From CAVYBY01 sp963766935 (GTDB lineage Bacteria > Actinomycetota > UBA4738 > HRBIN12): a stretch of 64,000 nt of DNA. The notes beneath the pieces are model-generated. The model was not told where the DNA came from, did no database searches, and saw nothing but the letters and a program-made list of their open reading frames with translations. Both the position numbers and the translations under genes were made by a program. Below are positions 9,509-17,663 of this stretch, piece after piece (within the stretch, counting starts at the first letter, position 1; each line of letters begins with the position of its first letter). The stretch lies in NCBI GenBank assembly GCA_963766935.1, contig CAVYBY010000006.1, positions 124,001 through 188,000 of the forward strand, written 5' to 3'.

Positions 9509-10600
9509 TCAACCGCGCGGCTTGCGCTTCTCCGGGTCGTACAGCGACAGGGGCCCGACCGTCGCGGCCGCGCTGCCGCCGCCGACGGCGACCTCGACCG
9601 ACGAGCCCTCGGCGGCCGCCTCCGCGTCCAGGATCGCCAGACCGATGGAGCCGAGCCGAGGGCTTGCCGTCGGCGACGTCAGCGTCCCGGCGGCGGCGCC
9701 GTTTCGCGTCACGGCCGCGCCGGCTTCCGGCGGCGCATCCGCCTCGATCCTGAGCGTCTTGAACCGCCGGGGCGGATCCGCCGCGGCCGCCGCCAGCGCG
9801 GCCCCGCCGACGCACTCGGTCCCGGGCTTTACGAACCGGTCCATCGACAGGTCGTAGGGGGAGGTCTCGCCCGGCTGGTAGTCCACGCCGATGATGACGA
9901 GCCCCGCCTCCACGCGGGCGACGTCGACCGCATCCAGCCCGAACGGCCTGCCGCCCGCGGCGACCAGCGCGTCCCAGATCCCGGTGATCGATCCCGGATC
10001 GGCCACGACCTCGAACCCGAGCTCGCCCGAGAAGCCGGTGCGAAGCACCCGTGCCTGCGCCCCTGCCACCGTCACCGGATCGGGCATGAAGTGGAACCAG
10101 CGAAGGGTGCTCAGGTCGGCGTCGGTGATGCTTCCCAGCACGTCGCGCGAGGTCGGCCCCTGGACGGAGATCATCGGCATCCGGTCGGTCACTTCCTCGA
10201 CCGTCGCGTCGAGCCCGCCGGCCGTCTCCCGGAACCAGTCCGTGAGGCCGGCCGAGTTGATCATCACCCAGTACCGGTCGTCGGCCACCTTGTACACGTT
10301 GCCGTCGTCGACCATCAGACCGTCGGCGTTGACGAACGCGCCGTAGCGGACGGTCCCGGCGTCGATCCCCGACAGGTCGTTGGTGCACCGGCGCTGAACG
10401 AGCCGGCCGGCGTCGGCGCCGCGCACCTCGTACTTGATCGTCGAATACAGGTCCCACACGCCGGTGGCCGTCCTGATCGCCTCGTACTCGCCCGCGGGGT
10501 CGCCGAACTGCATGGCCCACGGGTACCCGTCTTCCCAGACGAACTCCGCCCCGGCGGCAACCTGGGCGTCGTGCAGGGGCGAGCGGCGTTCCTCCGTCAT
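9509..10600 (-). CDS. GcvT-like THF-dependent methyl/aminomethyltransferase, paralogue A
   Basis: A 363-residue protein of the GcvT fold (aminomethyltransferase, folate-binding domain plus C-terminal barrel). Visible motifs are CTNDLSGIDAGTVRYGAFV (with the conserved Asn-Asp of GcvT), ISVQGPTSRDVL and RTGFSGELGFEV. The start MTEERRSPLHDAQVAAGAEF was chosen at 10598-10600. It lies 38 bases after paralogue B, which shares the same layout including the C-terminal LYDPEKRKPRG versus IYDPEKKKPRS. A separate standard GcvT lies at 57.6 kb, so these are probably demethylases or aminomethyltransferases acting on another methylated substrate. No substrate can be named. Confidence 0.8.
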   Translation of the reverse strand: MTEERRSPLHDAQVAAGAEFVWEDGYPWAMQFGDPAGEYEAIRTATGVWDLYSTIKYEVRGADAGRLVQRRCTNDLSGIDAGTVRYGAFVNADGLMVDDGNVYKVADDRYWVMINSAGLTDWFRETAGGLDATVEEVTDRMPMISVQGPTSRDVLGSITDADLSTLRWFHFMPDPVTVAGAQARVLRTGFSGELGFEVVADPGSITGIWDALVAAGGRPFGLDAVDVARVEAGLVIIGVDYQPGETSPYDLSMDRFVKPGTECVGGAALAAAAADPPRRFKTLRIEADAPPEAGAAVTRNGAAAGTLTSPTASPRLGSIGLAILDAEAAAEGSSVEVAVGGGSAAATVGPLSLYDPEKRKPRG

Positions 10601-10638
10601 TCGTGCACCTCTTTCTTCTCGTCGGTCGGGATCGTCGG

Positions 10639-11733
10639 TCAGCTGCGCGGCTTCTTCTTCTCCGGGTCGTAGATCGCGAGCACCGCGACGGTACCCGCAA
10701 TGGGCCCGCCCCCGGCGGCGACCTGCACCCGCGTGCCGTCGGCCGCGGCGTCGCTGCGAAGGACCGCGAGCCCGATCGCACCGAACGACGGGCTGATGGC
10801 CGGGCTCGTCAGCGTGCCGATCTCTTCGCCGTTCACCGTCACGGCGGCTCCGTACTCCGGCAGCACGTCGCCCTCGAGCAGAATGGTCTTGAAGCGGTTC
10901 GGCGGGTCCTGCGCGAGCTCGCGGAGCTCGTCCTTGCCCATGAACGCCCCTGGTCCGTCGAGCGCGACCACCCGATCCAGACCGAGGTCGAACGGCGAAC
11001 GGCGATGCGCCTCGTAGTCGTAGTCGGTCACGATCATGCCCGTCTCCACGCGGATCGGCTCGATGATGTCCACCCCGTAGGGCGTCGCGCCGGCTTCCGC
11101 GACCGCTTCCCACAGCTGCTCCGCGTGCTCGGGCCGAAGGAAGACCTCGTAGCCGAGCTCACCGGAGAATCCCGTCCGGGACAGCCATGCCGGCACGCCG
11201 CCGATCGTCACCTGCTCCGGGAAGAACCAGAAATACCGAAGGTCGCCGACGGGCGCATCGGTCAGTCCCGCCACGAGCTCGCGGGAACGCGGCCCCTGGA
11301 TCTGCATGCTGGGGAGCTCCGGCGCGATGTAGTCGATGGAGACGTCGAGCCCCTTCGTCGCGTCGGCGAAGTACTCGGCGCGGTCGTTGCCGTTCGTGCA
11401 GACCCACAGGTGGTCGCTCGCGTGCCTGAATACGGTGCCGTCGTCGACGAGCAGGCCGTCCTCGTCGACGAACGCCCCGTATCGAACCTGGCCGTCGCGC
11501 ATACCGAGCACGTCGTTCGTATGCACCCGCTGCGCCGCTTCGAGGGCGTCGCCGCCGCGAAACTCCCATTTGTTGAGGGGCGAGAGGTCCCACATGCCGA
11601 CCCCTTCGCGGACGGCCCGGTACTCGGCGGCGGGGTCGCCGAAGTTCGTCACCCAGTACCAGCCCGCCTCCTCGACGAACCCGGCGGCGGAGGCGGAGGT
11701 CACACCGTGAAAGGCCGTGTGCCTGCTCTCCAC
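10639..11733 (-). CDS. GcvT-like THF-dependent methyl/aminomethyltransferase, paralogue B
   Basis: A 364-residue tandem copy of the GcvT-fold protein next to it. Motifs are HTNDVLGMRDGQVRYGAFV, MQIQGPRSREL, RTGFSGELGYEV and IEPIRVETGMI. I chose the GTG at 11731-11733 (VESRHTAFHGV), which has a G-rich ribosome site, over an upstream open stretch that looks non-coding. The conserved VDDG after the folate-contact region and the matching ends indicate gene duplication of A and B. Family members hand a C1 unit to tetrahydrofolate, and the product would feed the neighbouring fchA and fhs enzymes. The substrate is unknown. Confidence 0.8.
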   Translation of the reverse strand: MESRHTAFHGVTSASAAGFVEEAGWYWVTNFGDPAAEYRAVREGVGMWDLSPLNKWEFRGGDALEAAQRVHTNDVLGMRDGQVRYGAFVDEDGLLVDDGTVFRHASDHLWVCTNGNDRAEYFADATKGLDVSIDYIAPELPSMQIQGPRSRELVAGLTDAPVGDLRYFWFFPEQVTIGGVPAWLSRTGFSGELGYEVFLRPEHAEQLWEAVAEAGATPYGVDIIEPIRVETGMIVTDYDYEAHRRSPFDLGLDRVVALDGPGAFMGKDELRELAQDPPNRFKTILLEGDVLPEYGAAVTVNGEEIGTLTSPAISPSFGAIGLAVLRSDAAADGTRVQVAAGGGPIAGTVAVLAIYDPEKKKPRS

Positions 11734-11802
11734 TTCGTCCCCCCTTCTCGCAGTCGCGGTCGATGGCAGCCCCGGCGTCATATCACGGGGTTGAACGGGC
11801 GT

Positions 11803-12444
11803 TCAAGCCCGCCGTCGCGCACCGCCCAGTCGCAGGAGGTCCCGAACCGGCGGCCGGGGCCCCGCGCCGGTCTTTCCGGCGAGCACGAGGAACAGCTGCG
11901 CCGTCACCAGCGCGTCGTCGAGGGCGTCGTGCGGGTTCGCGACCGGGACGCCGAAAAGCCCCGCGGTGGCGGAGAGCCCGTAGCCGGGGTACTCGCGGTC
12001 CGAGGCCGGGGCGCCCGCGGCCGCGATGGCCAGATCGCGGACGTCGATCGTGCGTCGCCGCCAGGTGCGGGACCCGCCGCCGAACACCTCCTCCAGGAAA
12101 TGGATCTCGACGTCGGCGAACCACGCCAGGAGGAACCGGCCCTCGAGGGCGAGCCGCAGCGTCTCGCGCGCCTGCCCGATCGGGGGCGCCGTGGCGAGAT
12201 CCTGTGGACGGAGCTCGTGGATCGTCTGCGACCGAGGCGACGGCGGAACGGACGGGTTCACGAGCTGATGGACGCTCTCCCCGACGATCACCCGTCCGCC
12301 TCGGATCGGAACGACCCCGAAGGACACCACCTGGTCGGTCTCGAAGTCGAGCCCGGTCGTCTCGAAGTCGAGGGCGGCGAACGTCGCGGACGGCCACTCG
12401 GATCCTCGCGCCCGTCGCGGCGGCGGGCTCACGCGCACGCGCAC
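11803..12444 (-). CDS. DnaQ-like 3'-5' exonuclease
   Basis: The product (about 213 residues) contains AALDFETTGLD (ExoI, DExT), a middle AWFADVEI segment and DALDDALVTAQLFLVL (ExoIII with Asp), matching DEDD-family exonucleases such as the DNA polymerase III epsilon subunit. It lacks a polymerase-binding tail and lies far from dnaE, so a repair or nucleotide-processing role is as likely as proofreading. It starts with GTG seven bases after the cyclo-ligase gene and ends 69 bases before the GcvT-like pair. Confidence 0.78.
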   Translation of the reverse strand: MRVRVSPPPRRARGSEWPSATFAALDFETTGLDFETDQVVSFGVVPIRGGRVIVGESVHQLVNPSVPPSPRSQTIHELRPQDLATAPPIGQARETLRLALEGRFLLAWFADVEIHFLEEVFGGGSRTWRRRTIDVRDLAIAAAGAPASDREYPGYGLSATAGLFGVPVANPHDALDDALVTAQLFLVLAGKTGAGPRPPVRDLLRLGGARRRA

Positions 12445-12451
12445 GTCCCTC

Positions 12452-13075
12452 TCATCGCGAGCATCGAATCGTCTCGGACTCGGTGACGACGACGTCCACG
12501 CCGAGATCGAAGCTCCCCGCCGGGACCACGTCCACGATCTGCAGGCCGAAACACAGCCCCGCGCGCAACGTGTCGTCCCTGGTCCTGCCCAGGAACCGGT
12601 CGTAGTACCCGCCGCCGTAGCCGAGCCGCCGTCCCGCGCGGTCGAACGCGGCCGCCGGTGTGCAGACGACGTCGATCTGGGTGGGGTCGACCGGATCGCC
12701 CTGAGGCTCCATCGCCCCGAACGAGGCGGCCGTCATCGGCACCCCCGGCTCGTACCGGCGGGGCTCGAGGTCGCCGCCGGCGGTGGACGGCAGGGCGACG
12801 GTCCACCCGCCGTCCAACAGCGCCCGCAACAACCCCTCGGTGGGCAACTCCGAGCCGAACGACCAGAACGCCATGACGGTCCGGGCCCCGCTCAGCTCCG
12901 GGAGCGCGAGAAATCGCTCGACGACCAGGGCTCCCCGGCGAGCCCGTTCCTGCGGCGCGAGCCCGTCGCGAACGCGAACGATCTCTTGGCGCAACGTCCG
13001 CTTGGCTCGCTTGAGATCCGCGCTGGATGGCCGGGCCCGCCCGGCGGGCCCGCCGGCGCCGGGGTCCGTCGTCAT
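12452..13075 (-). CDS. 5-formyltetrahydrofolate cyclo-ligase
   Basis: ATP-dependent conversion of 5-formyl-THF to 5,10-methenyl-THF, returning stored or side-product folate to the active pool. The 207-residue product carries RAKRTLRQEIVRVRDGL near the start, FWSFGSELPT, and the family hallmark GRRLGYGGGYYDRFL close to the C-terminus. The ATG at 13073-13075 overlaps the upstream LLM oxidoreductase stop (ATGA), so the two are translationally coupled. It adds to the folate/C1 character of the preceding 8 kb. Confidence 0.92.
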   Translation of the reverse strand: MTTDPGAGGPAGRARPSSADLKRAKRTLRQEIVRVRDGLAPQERARRGALVVERFLALPELSGARTVMAFWSFGSELPTEGLLRALLDGGWTVALPSTAGGDLEPRRYEPGVPMTAASFGAMEPQGDPVDPTQIDVVCTPAAAFDRAGRRLGYGGGYYDRFLGRTRDDTLRAGLCFGLQIVDVVPAGSFDLGVDVVVTESETIRCSR

Positions 13076-13935
13076 CGCCCGAGCGCCTCCGCGACCAGGT
13101 CGATGCGATCCGCCGGGCCGGAAACGAGGGCGATGAGCCACGTGGCGCCGGACCCCTCGAGATCGGCCGCGAACGCGCGAAGCTCGTCTCGCGTACCCGT
13201 CCATATCTCGTCCAGCGGCCGCTTGCGGGCGAGACGATCGGCCAGCAACCGGTCCAGGTCCGCGCGATCCTCGCCGACGAGCACGATCCCCGCCCACGTC
13301 GGATCGGGCGTGCGAGGCGTCCCGCGGAGCCGGCCGGCGCGCGCCCGGAACCCCTCGAGATCGAGTCCCCAGCCGTTCCAGGCGTCGGCAACCCGGCCGG
13401 CGATGTCCACGGCGGACTCCGAGGCGCCCCCGACCCAGATGGCCGGCGACCCGGGAGGAAGCAGCGGCCCGCTCATCGCCGGGACCATCTCCCCGCCGGT
13501 CCACGGCGTTTTGGCGAACAGCGCCCGGCACGCGTTCGCCGTCTCTTCGAGCAGCAGGCGACGCGCGGCGACGGTCGGCAGCGCGATGCCGAAGGCTTCG
13601 TGCTCGTGAAACGAGAGCTTGTCCCCCGTCCCCAGACCCAGGATCGCGCGGCCGCCGCTCAGGTGGTCGAGCATCGCGGCCTGTTTCGCGAGCAGCCCGG
13701 CCGGGCGGAGCGAGACCCGCGCGACGAGCGTGCCGACCGAGACTCCCGGAACCGTCGCCGCGATCGCCGACAGGATGGAGAACACCTCGAGGGTGGGCCC
13801 GGACTGCCGGCCGGGCGGAATCAGGTGATCCGACGAGAAGATCCCGTCGTATCCGGCATCCGCGGCGCGCGCGGCGGCGGCGAGCGCCGCGCCGGGGTCG
13901 GCCGACGTCAGCGGCAGGACGAGGCCGAGATTCAC
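13072..13935 (-). CDS. LLM-class (luciferase-like) F420-dependent oxidoreductase
   Basis: A 287-residue TIM-barrel protein. VNLGLVLPLTSADPGAAL opens the barrel. DGIFSSDHL, SVGTLV and the GGRAILGLGTGDK segment are typical of the luciferase-like monooxygenase superfamily, whose actinobacterial members commonly use coenzyme F420. The GTG at 13933-13935 overlaps the ROK kinase stop by four bases (GTGA). Its end overlaps the cyclo-ligase ATG in the same way, so it sits in a tightly coupled operon. The substrate is unknown, and FMN use cannot be excluded. Confidence 0.82.
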   Translation of the reverse strand: MNLGLVLPLTSADPGAALAAAARAADAGYDGIFSSDHLIPPGRQSGPTLEVFSILSAIAATVPGVSVGTLVARVSLRPAGLLAKQAAMLDHLSGGRAILGLGTGDKLSFHEHEAFGIALPTVAARRLLLEETANACRALFAKTPWTGGEMVPAMSGPLLPPGSPAIWVGGASESAVDIAGRVADAWNGWGLDLEGFRARAGRLRGTPRTPDPTWAGIVLVGEDRADLDRLLADRLARKRPLDEIWTGTRDELRAFAADLEGSGATWLIALVSGPADRIDLVAEALGR

Positions 13936-14891
13936 GTGGTGCTGTCCCGCGCGGCGAGCGCGAGGGTCGCCGCCCCCACCGCGCCGGCGTCGTTGCCGAG
14001 CTCCGCGCGCACGATCGGGACGGCGGGTCGGTGTTCGCCGCCCTCGACGTAACGCCGGTAGGCGTCGCGCGCGGGCGCGAGCAGCAGCTCGCCGGCGTCG
14101 GAGACACCGCCACCGACGACGACGATCTCGGGGTCCAGCACGTTGACGAGGCCGGCGATCCCCTGCCCGAGCCGGAACCCGACCTCCATGAAGATGCCGG
14201 TCGCGGTCGGGTCGCCCTGCCGCGCCGCCTCGGTCACGAGCTGGCCCGTCACCCGGGCCGGGTCGCCCGCGGCCAGCTCGGCGATGAGCGAGTGCGGATG
14301 CCGGGTCACGGCGGCGACCGCGTCGCGTTCGATCGTCGTACCGCTCGCGACCTGCTCCCAGCATCCGTGGTTCCCGCACCCGCAGACGGGGCCGTCGGGT
14401 TCCACCACGATGTGACCGATCTCCGCGGCGAACCCGTGGGCGCCGCGGATGAGCAGACCGTCCGCGACGATGCCGCCCCCGATCCCGGTGCCGACGCCGA
14501 CGAACAGGACGTTGCGCCGGTTCCGGGCGGCGCCGAAACGCACCTCCGCCCAAGTCGCCGCGGTCGCGTCGTTCTCGGCGATGGTCGGGAGCCCGAGTGC
14601 GGAAGCCATCTCGTCGCGGAGCGGAAGGTTCCGCCACGCGATGTTGGGTGCGAACAGGAGCACGCCCGTCGCCGTCTCGACGAGCCCCGCCGCGGCGAGC
14701 CCCACCGCGGCGACGTCGGGGCTCCCGACCTGCTTCGCGACGTCGATCATCGCGTCGATCGTGCCCTGCTGGTCGGCGGCGGGCGTGGGCGTGACCGCCC
14801 GGGCCAGCACCTCGCCGTCGGCGGTGACGCGAAGGGCCGAGGTCTTCGTCCCCCCGACGTCGACGCCGATCGCCTGGGCGGCGTCGCTCAC
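13932..14891 (-). CDS. ROK-family sugar kinase (glucokinase)
   Basis: A 319-residue ROK kinase, probably glucokinase. GVDVGGTKTSALRV near the N-terminus is the ATP phosphate loop, NDATAATWAEVRFG holds the catalytic Asp, GVGTGIGGGIV and HGFAAEIGHIVV follow, and CGCGNHGCWEQVASG is the ROK zinc site. The GTG at 14889-14891 overlaps the preceding small gene's stop (GTGA). The position beside an ArsA-like ATPase and small CPLC protein resembles, from memory, the glucokinase region of Streptomyces. Nothing here tests whether it also uses polyphosphate. Confidence 0.88.
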   Translation of the reverse strand: MSDAAQAIGVDVGGTKTSALRVTADGEVLARAVTPTPAADQQGTIDAMIDVAKQVGSPDVAAVGLAAAGLVETATGVLLFAPNIAWRNLPLRDEMASALGLPTIAENDATAATWAEVRFGAARNRRNVLFVGVGTGIGGGIVADGLLIRGAHGFAAEIGHIVVEPDGPVCGCGNHGCWEQVASGTTIERDAVAAVTRHPHSLIAELAAGDPARVTGQLVTEAARQGDPTATGIFMEVGFRLGQGIAGLVNVLDPEIVVVGGGVSDAGELLLAPARDAYRRYVEGGEHRPAVPIVRAELGNDAGAVGAATLALAARDSTT

Positions 14892-15196
14892 TCGATGTCG
14901 ATCTTCTCGAGCGTCGACCGTCCTCGGTCGCCGGGCTTGCCGGATTGCTGGTCGCCGGCGTCGCCGGTCCGGGCATCGAGGATGCTCTTGGCCGCCAGCA
15001 GGAATTCCCGGCCGGCCAGCAGGAGGTGCTCGATCGCCTCCGGCTTCATCGGCTGGACGGCGGTCACGGCCATACACAGCGGGCAGAACGCGACCGTACA
15101 GACCGGCGCGGCCGGCTCGTCCGCCGCCGGTTGCTGCTTGGGCTCGGGCTTGGGCCCCACCTTGGCACCGCTCTTGCGCTTCGCGGTCGTGGCCAC
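14888..15196 (-). CDS. Small conserved hypothetical protein with CPLC motif
   Basis: A 102-residue protein with a Lys/Pro-rich start, then CTVAFCPLCMAVTAVQPMKPEA, which places three cysteines close together, followed by an amphipathic helix (EHLLLAGREFLLAAKSIL). The cysteines could bind zinc or form a disulfide. I know no function. It lies two bases after the ArsA-like ATPase gene and overlaps the ROK kinase start, so it belongs to the same transcript. Confidence 0.7.
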   Translation of the reverse strand: MATTAKRKSGAKVGPKPEPKQQPAADEPAAPVCTVAFCPLCMAVTAVQPMKPEAIEHLLLAGREFLLAAKSILDARTGDAGDQQSGKPGDRGRSTLEKIDIE

Positions 15197-15197
15197 G

Positions 15198-16460
15198 TCA
15201 ACTCACCTTGCCCTTTCCTTGGCCCTTCTGGCCCCTTCGGGCCCGCGCCCGAGTCTGCGGAGAGGGCTTCTTCGCAGACGGAGCCTCCGGAGAGGGCTCG
15301 CGGACAAACAGGATCTCGAGGTGATCCCCGGCGAAATTCGCCTCGCTGACGGTCATCCGCTTCAGCGTCTGCGGCAGGATCAGGTTCCGTTTGTACGAGC
15401 CGACCCGGACGTACAACTCCTCGCCGCGGCGATGGACGTCCATGTCGTCGCGCGAGGCGAACGGCAGCCGCATCCGGAGCACGTAGCCGGTCCCGCGCTT
15501 GCGAACGCGGATCGGGTCGTCGCGGTACAGGATGCTCACGGCGTCGAGTTCCCCGTAGACCTCGCCGGCCATCTCGCCGAGGAGCGCGACGCCGATCATC
15601 TCCCGGTCGAAGAGGCGCGCGGTAAGGATCGGCACCGGTTCGAACGACTCGTGCACCGTCGCCAGGTGCTCTGCCTGGATGTCCTTCCACTTGCCGAAGT
15701 AGGGATCCACGACGCTGTCCGGGATGATCCGGTTGACCACGACCGCGTCCACCCGGTAGCCGAACAGTCCGAGGTACGTGTAGGTCCGGCGGGCCTCAGC
15801 GATGACCATCTTCTCCGGGTTCACGACGAGCCGGACCGACGACGTATCGGGCTCCGTCAGGATCCGCTTGACGGCATCCAGGTTCCGGTGCAACCGCTCG
15901 ATCGCCGCGAACACGCTGTCCCCGGCGATCGGGAGCGTGGTCATCCTCGACACGATCGGGCGCACCGCCCGCACCACGCGGCGCTCCACGGGGAAGATCC
16001 GCTCGATGTACCAGTTCATGATCTCGGGCAGCGAAAGCAGCCGAAGCGTCTCGGCGGTCGGTGCGCAGTCCACGACGAGCGCGTCGTACTGCCCGCTCTC
16101 GACATGGGTCTTGACGTCGATGAGGGCGAAGATCTCGTCGAGCCCCGGGATCACGGTCAGCTCTTCGGCCTGGATCGTGTCGGTCCCCGCCCAGTTCATC
16201 AGCTGGTTCAGGTAGTCCTGGATCTCGCGCCAGTTGCCCTCGAGCCGTTCCTGGGCGTCGATCTGCTGCGCCCACAGGTTCGGTGCGATCATGGTGGCGG
16301 CCGATTCGATCGGGACTTCGAACGCGTCGGCCAAGGAATGCGCCGGGTCGGTCGACATCACGAGCGTTCGCAGGCCGGAGCCGGCCGACCGAACGGCGGT
16401 GGCGGCGGCGATGGTCGTCTTGCCCACGCCGCCCTTGCCGGTGAACAGGATCACGCGCAC
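15198..16460 (-). CDS. ArsA-family ATPase (GET3/arsenite-pump type)
   Basis: A 420-residue soluble ATPase of the deviant Walker-A type: FTGKGGVGKTTIAAA at residues 6-20, then STDPAHSLADAF (signature following the loop) and VVDCAPTAETLRLLSLPE (Walker B region). It has one ATPase domain plus a C-terminal segment with DMDVHRRGEELYVRVG, resembling the small alpha-crystallin-like domain seen in actinobacterial and cyanobacterial members. No arsB or arsR is nearby, so arsenic resistance is unlikely. The neighbours (SRPBCC, PimB-like enzyme) suggest a cell-envelope or membrane-protein handling role, which is inference. Confidence 0.85.
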   Translation of the reverse strand: MRVILFTGKGGVGKTTIAAATAVRSAGSGLRTLVMSTDPAHSLADAFEVPIESAATMIAPNLWAQQIDAQERLEGNWREIQDYLNQLMNWAGTDTIQAEELTVIPGLDEIFALIDVKTHVESGQYDALVVDCAPTAETLRLLSLPEIMNWYIERIFPVERRVVRAVRPIVSRMTTLPIAGDSVFAAIERLHRNLDAVKRILTEPDTSSVRLVVNPEKMVIAEARRTYTYLGLFGYRVDAVVVNRIIPDSVVDPYFGKWKDIQAEHLATVHESFEPVPILTARLFDREMIGVALLGEMAGEVYGELDAVSILYRDDPIRVRKRGTGYVLRMRLPFASRDDMDVHRRGEELYVRVGSYKRNLILPQTLKRMTVSEANFAGDHLEILFVREPSPEAPSAKKPSPQTRARARRGQKGQGKGKVS

Positions 16461-16500
16461 GAAACCGCAGCTTACCGAGAGACGGCGAACAGGGTGGCGC

Positions 16501-16941
16501 TCAGCCCCGCTCGACCCGGCGCTTCAGGCGCTCGAGGGCGTTTTCGATCACGCGGCGTGCCCCCTCGGTCCGAACGAAGCCGGGGACGAGGACCCCGAGC
16601 TCGACGGCCAGTCGGTAGGTCACCTTCGTCTGACCCTCCGCGGTCTCGTCGAGCAGATATTCCCCGCGGACGTCGCGGACCGCCCCGTGCGCCTCCTTGG
16701 TGACCCACGACAAACCGGTGTCGCCCGGCGCGTAGCGGTACGCGAGCGTGTACGAGGCGCGTCCGAGAATCGGCACGTCGACCTCGAAGGCCACCTGCGT
16801 CGCGCGGCCGCCCTCGACGCGCTGGAGGATGCGCGCCGCGCGGACCTCGGCCCACTCCGGGTAGGCCTCGTAGTCCTCGATGACCTCCATGACGTCCTCG
16901 ATCGGGGCCTCGATGAGGACGGAGCCCTCCGCATGCTCCAT
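16501..16941 (-). CDS. SRPBCC (START/polyketide cyclase-like) protein
   Basis: A 146-residue helix-grip protein. It starts MEHAEGSVLIEAPIEDVMEV and has the typical DYEAYPEWAEV helix, then GRATQVAFEVDVP and a C-terminal helix ending in Arg/Lys. The fold forms a deep pocket for lipids or other hydrophobic ligands. The pairing with an ArsA-like ATPase and a PimB-like mannosyltransferase recurs, from memory, in mycobacteria (Rv2184c-Rv2188c region), which supports a lipid- or envelope-related job. The ligand is unknown. Confidence 0.78.
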   Translation of the reverse strand: MEHAEGSVLIEAPIEDVMEVIEDYEAYPEWAEVRAARILQRVEGGRATQVAFEVDVPILGRASYTLAYRYAPGDTGLSWVTKEAHGAVRDVRGEYLLDETAEGQTKVTYRLAVELGVLVPGFVRTEGARRVIENALERLKRRVERG

Positions 16942-16952
16942 GGCCCCGAAGC

Positions 16953-17621
16953 CTAGCGTTTGCCCGCGGTGACGATCGCGATCGTGACGATGATCCCCGA
17001 CACGAGCACGACGCTCACGGTCGCCCACAGGAGCATCCGCGAGGACATGAGCAGGTCTCCGCCCTCGGCGAGCCGGCGCGCCTCCATCGCGCTCCCGACG
17101 TAGACGGCCAGCGCCGTCACAAAGAACAGGATGAACTCCGCAAGGAGCGCCGGCGTCGAGAGCCCGGCGAGCGCGGCAAGAATCGCAAGCAGGAGTGCGA
17201 ACGAGAAGAGCACCCCGCGAGCGAGCCCGTCCACGCCGCGGCCCAGCAGCCGGTGCCCGAGACCCGGAAATACCAGAGACCGCCGGACCGCCACCGCCGG
17301 GTCGACGACGGGTTGTGCCCGCGCGCCCTCCATCAGGACCGCGAACGGCGTGCCGCAGGTCGCGCAGACATCCAGGTCGAGCCCGTTCCGCCCGCCGCAC
17401 ACGGGGCACGGCCACGCGGGCACCGCTCCCTGCGCGGTGGCCACTGCGCCGGGGGCGGCAGGCGCCTCCCCCGATGGCGCCGGCGCCGGCGGTGGTGGCG
17501 GGAACGGATCGGGTCCCGGCGGCCGGCCGAGCGGGGTCAGGCACTGCCCGCACCAGGCGGCGTCGTCCGTCACCAGCGCGCCGCAGGCGGGACACCGTCG
17601 TTCGCCGCCGGGGACACCCAT
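16953..17621 (-). CDS. Double zinc-ribbon membrane protein
   Basis: A 222-residue protein. Residues 9-30 carry CPACGALVTDDAAWCGQC and residues 72-90 carry CPVCGGRNGLDLDVCATC, two four-cysteine zinc ribbons joined by a Pro-rich linker. After a loop (SLVFPGLGHRLLGRG) come three to four hydrophobic segments, the last at the C-terminus. The layout suggests a membrane-anchored protein with cytoplasmic ribbons. I recognise no function. It lies between the SRPBCC and PimB-like genes on the same strand, 11 bases from the former. Confidence 0.72.
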   Translation of the reverse strand: MGVPGGERRCPACGALVTDDAAWCGQCLTPLGRPPGPDPFPPPPPAPAPSGEAPAAPGAVATAQGAVPAWPCPVCGGRNGLDLDVCATCGTPFAVLMEGARAQPVVDPAVAVRRSLVFPGLGHRLLGRGVDGLARGVLFSFALLLAILAALAGLSTPALLAEFILFFVTALAVYVGSAMEARRLAEGGDLLMSSRMLLWATVSVVLVSGIIVTIAIVTAGKR

Positions 17622-17663
17622 GCACGGAGCGTACCCGTGCCCCGGGGCCGACGGAACGAGGCG

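Noticed and set aside
15198..16460. Arsenite efflux ATPase of an ars operon
   Set aside because: Single ATPase domain, with no arsB, arsC, arsD or arsR nearby. The neighbours are envelope-related, so it is listed only as ArsA-family.
14031..16703. Very long open frames antisense to clear genes (also near 19826-22879 and 16501-19509)
   Set aside because: They mirror the codon phase of well-conserved genes on the other strand, are rich in Arg/Asp/Gly/Ala, and contain no recognisable domain. High GC content leaves such frames free of stops.
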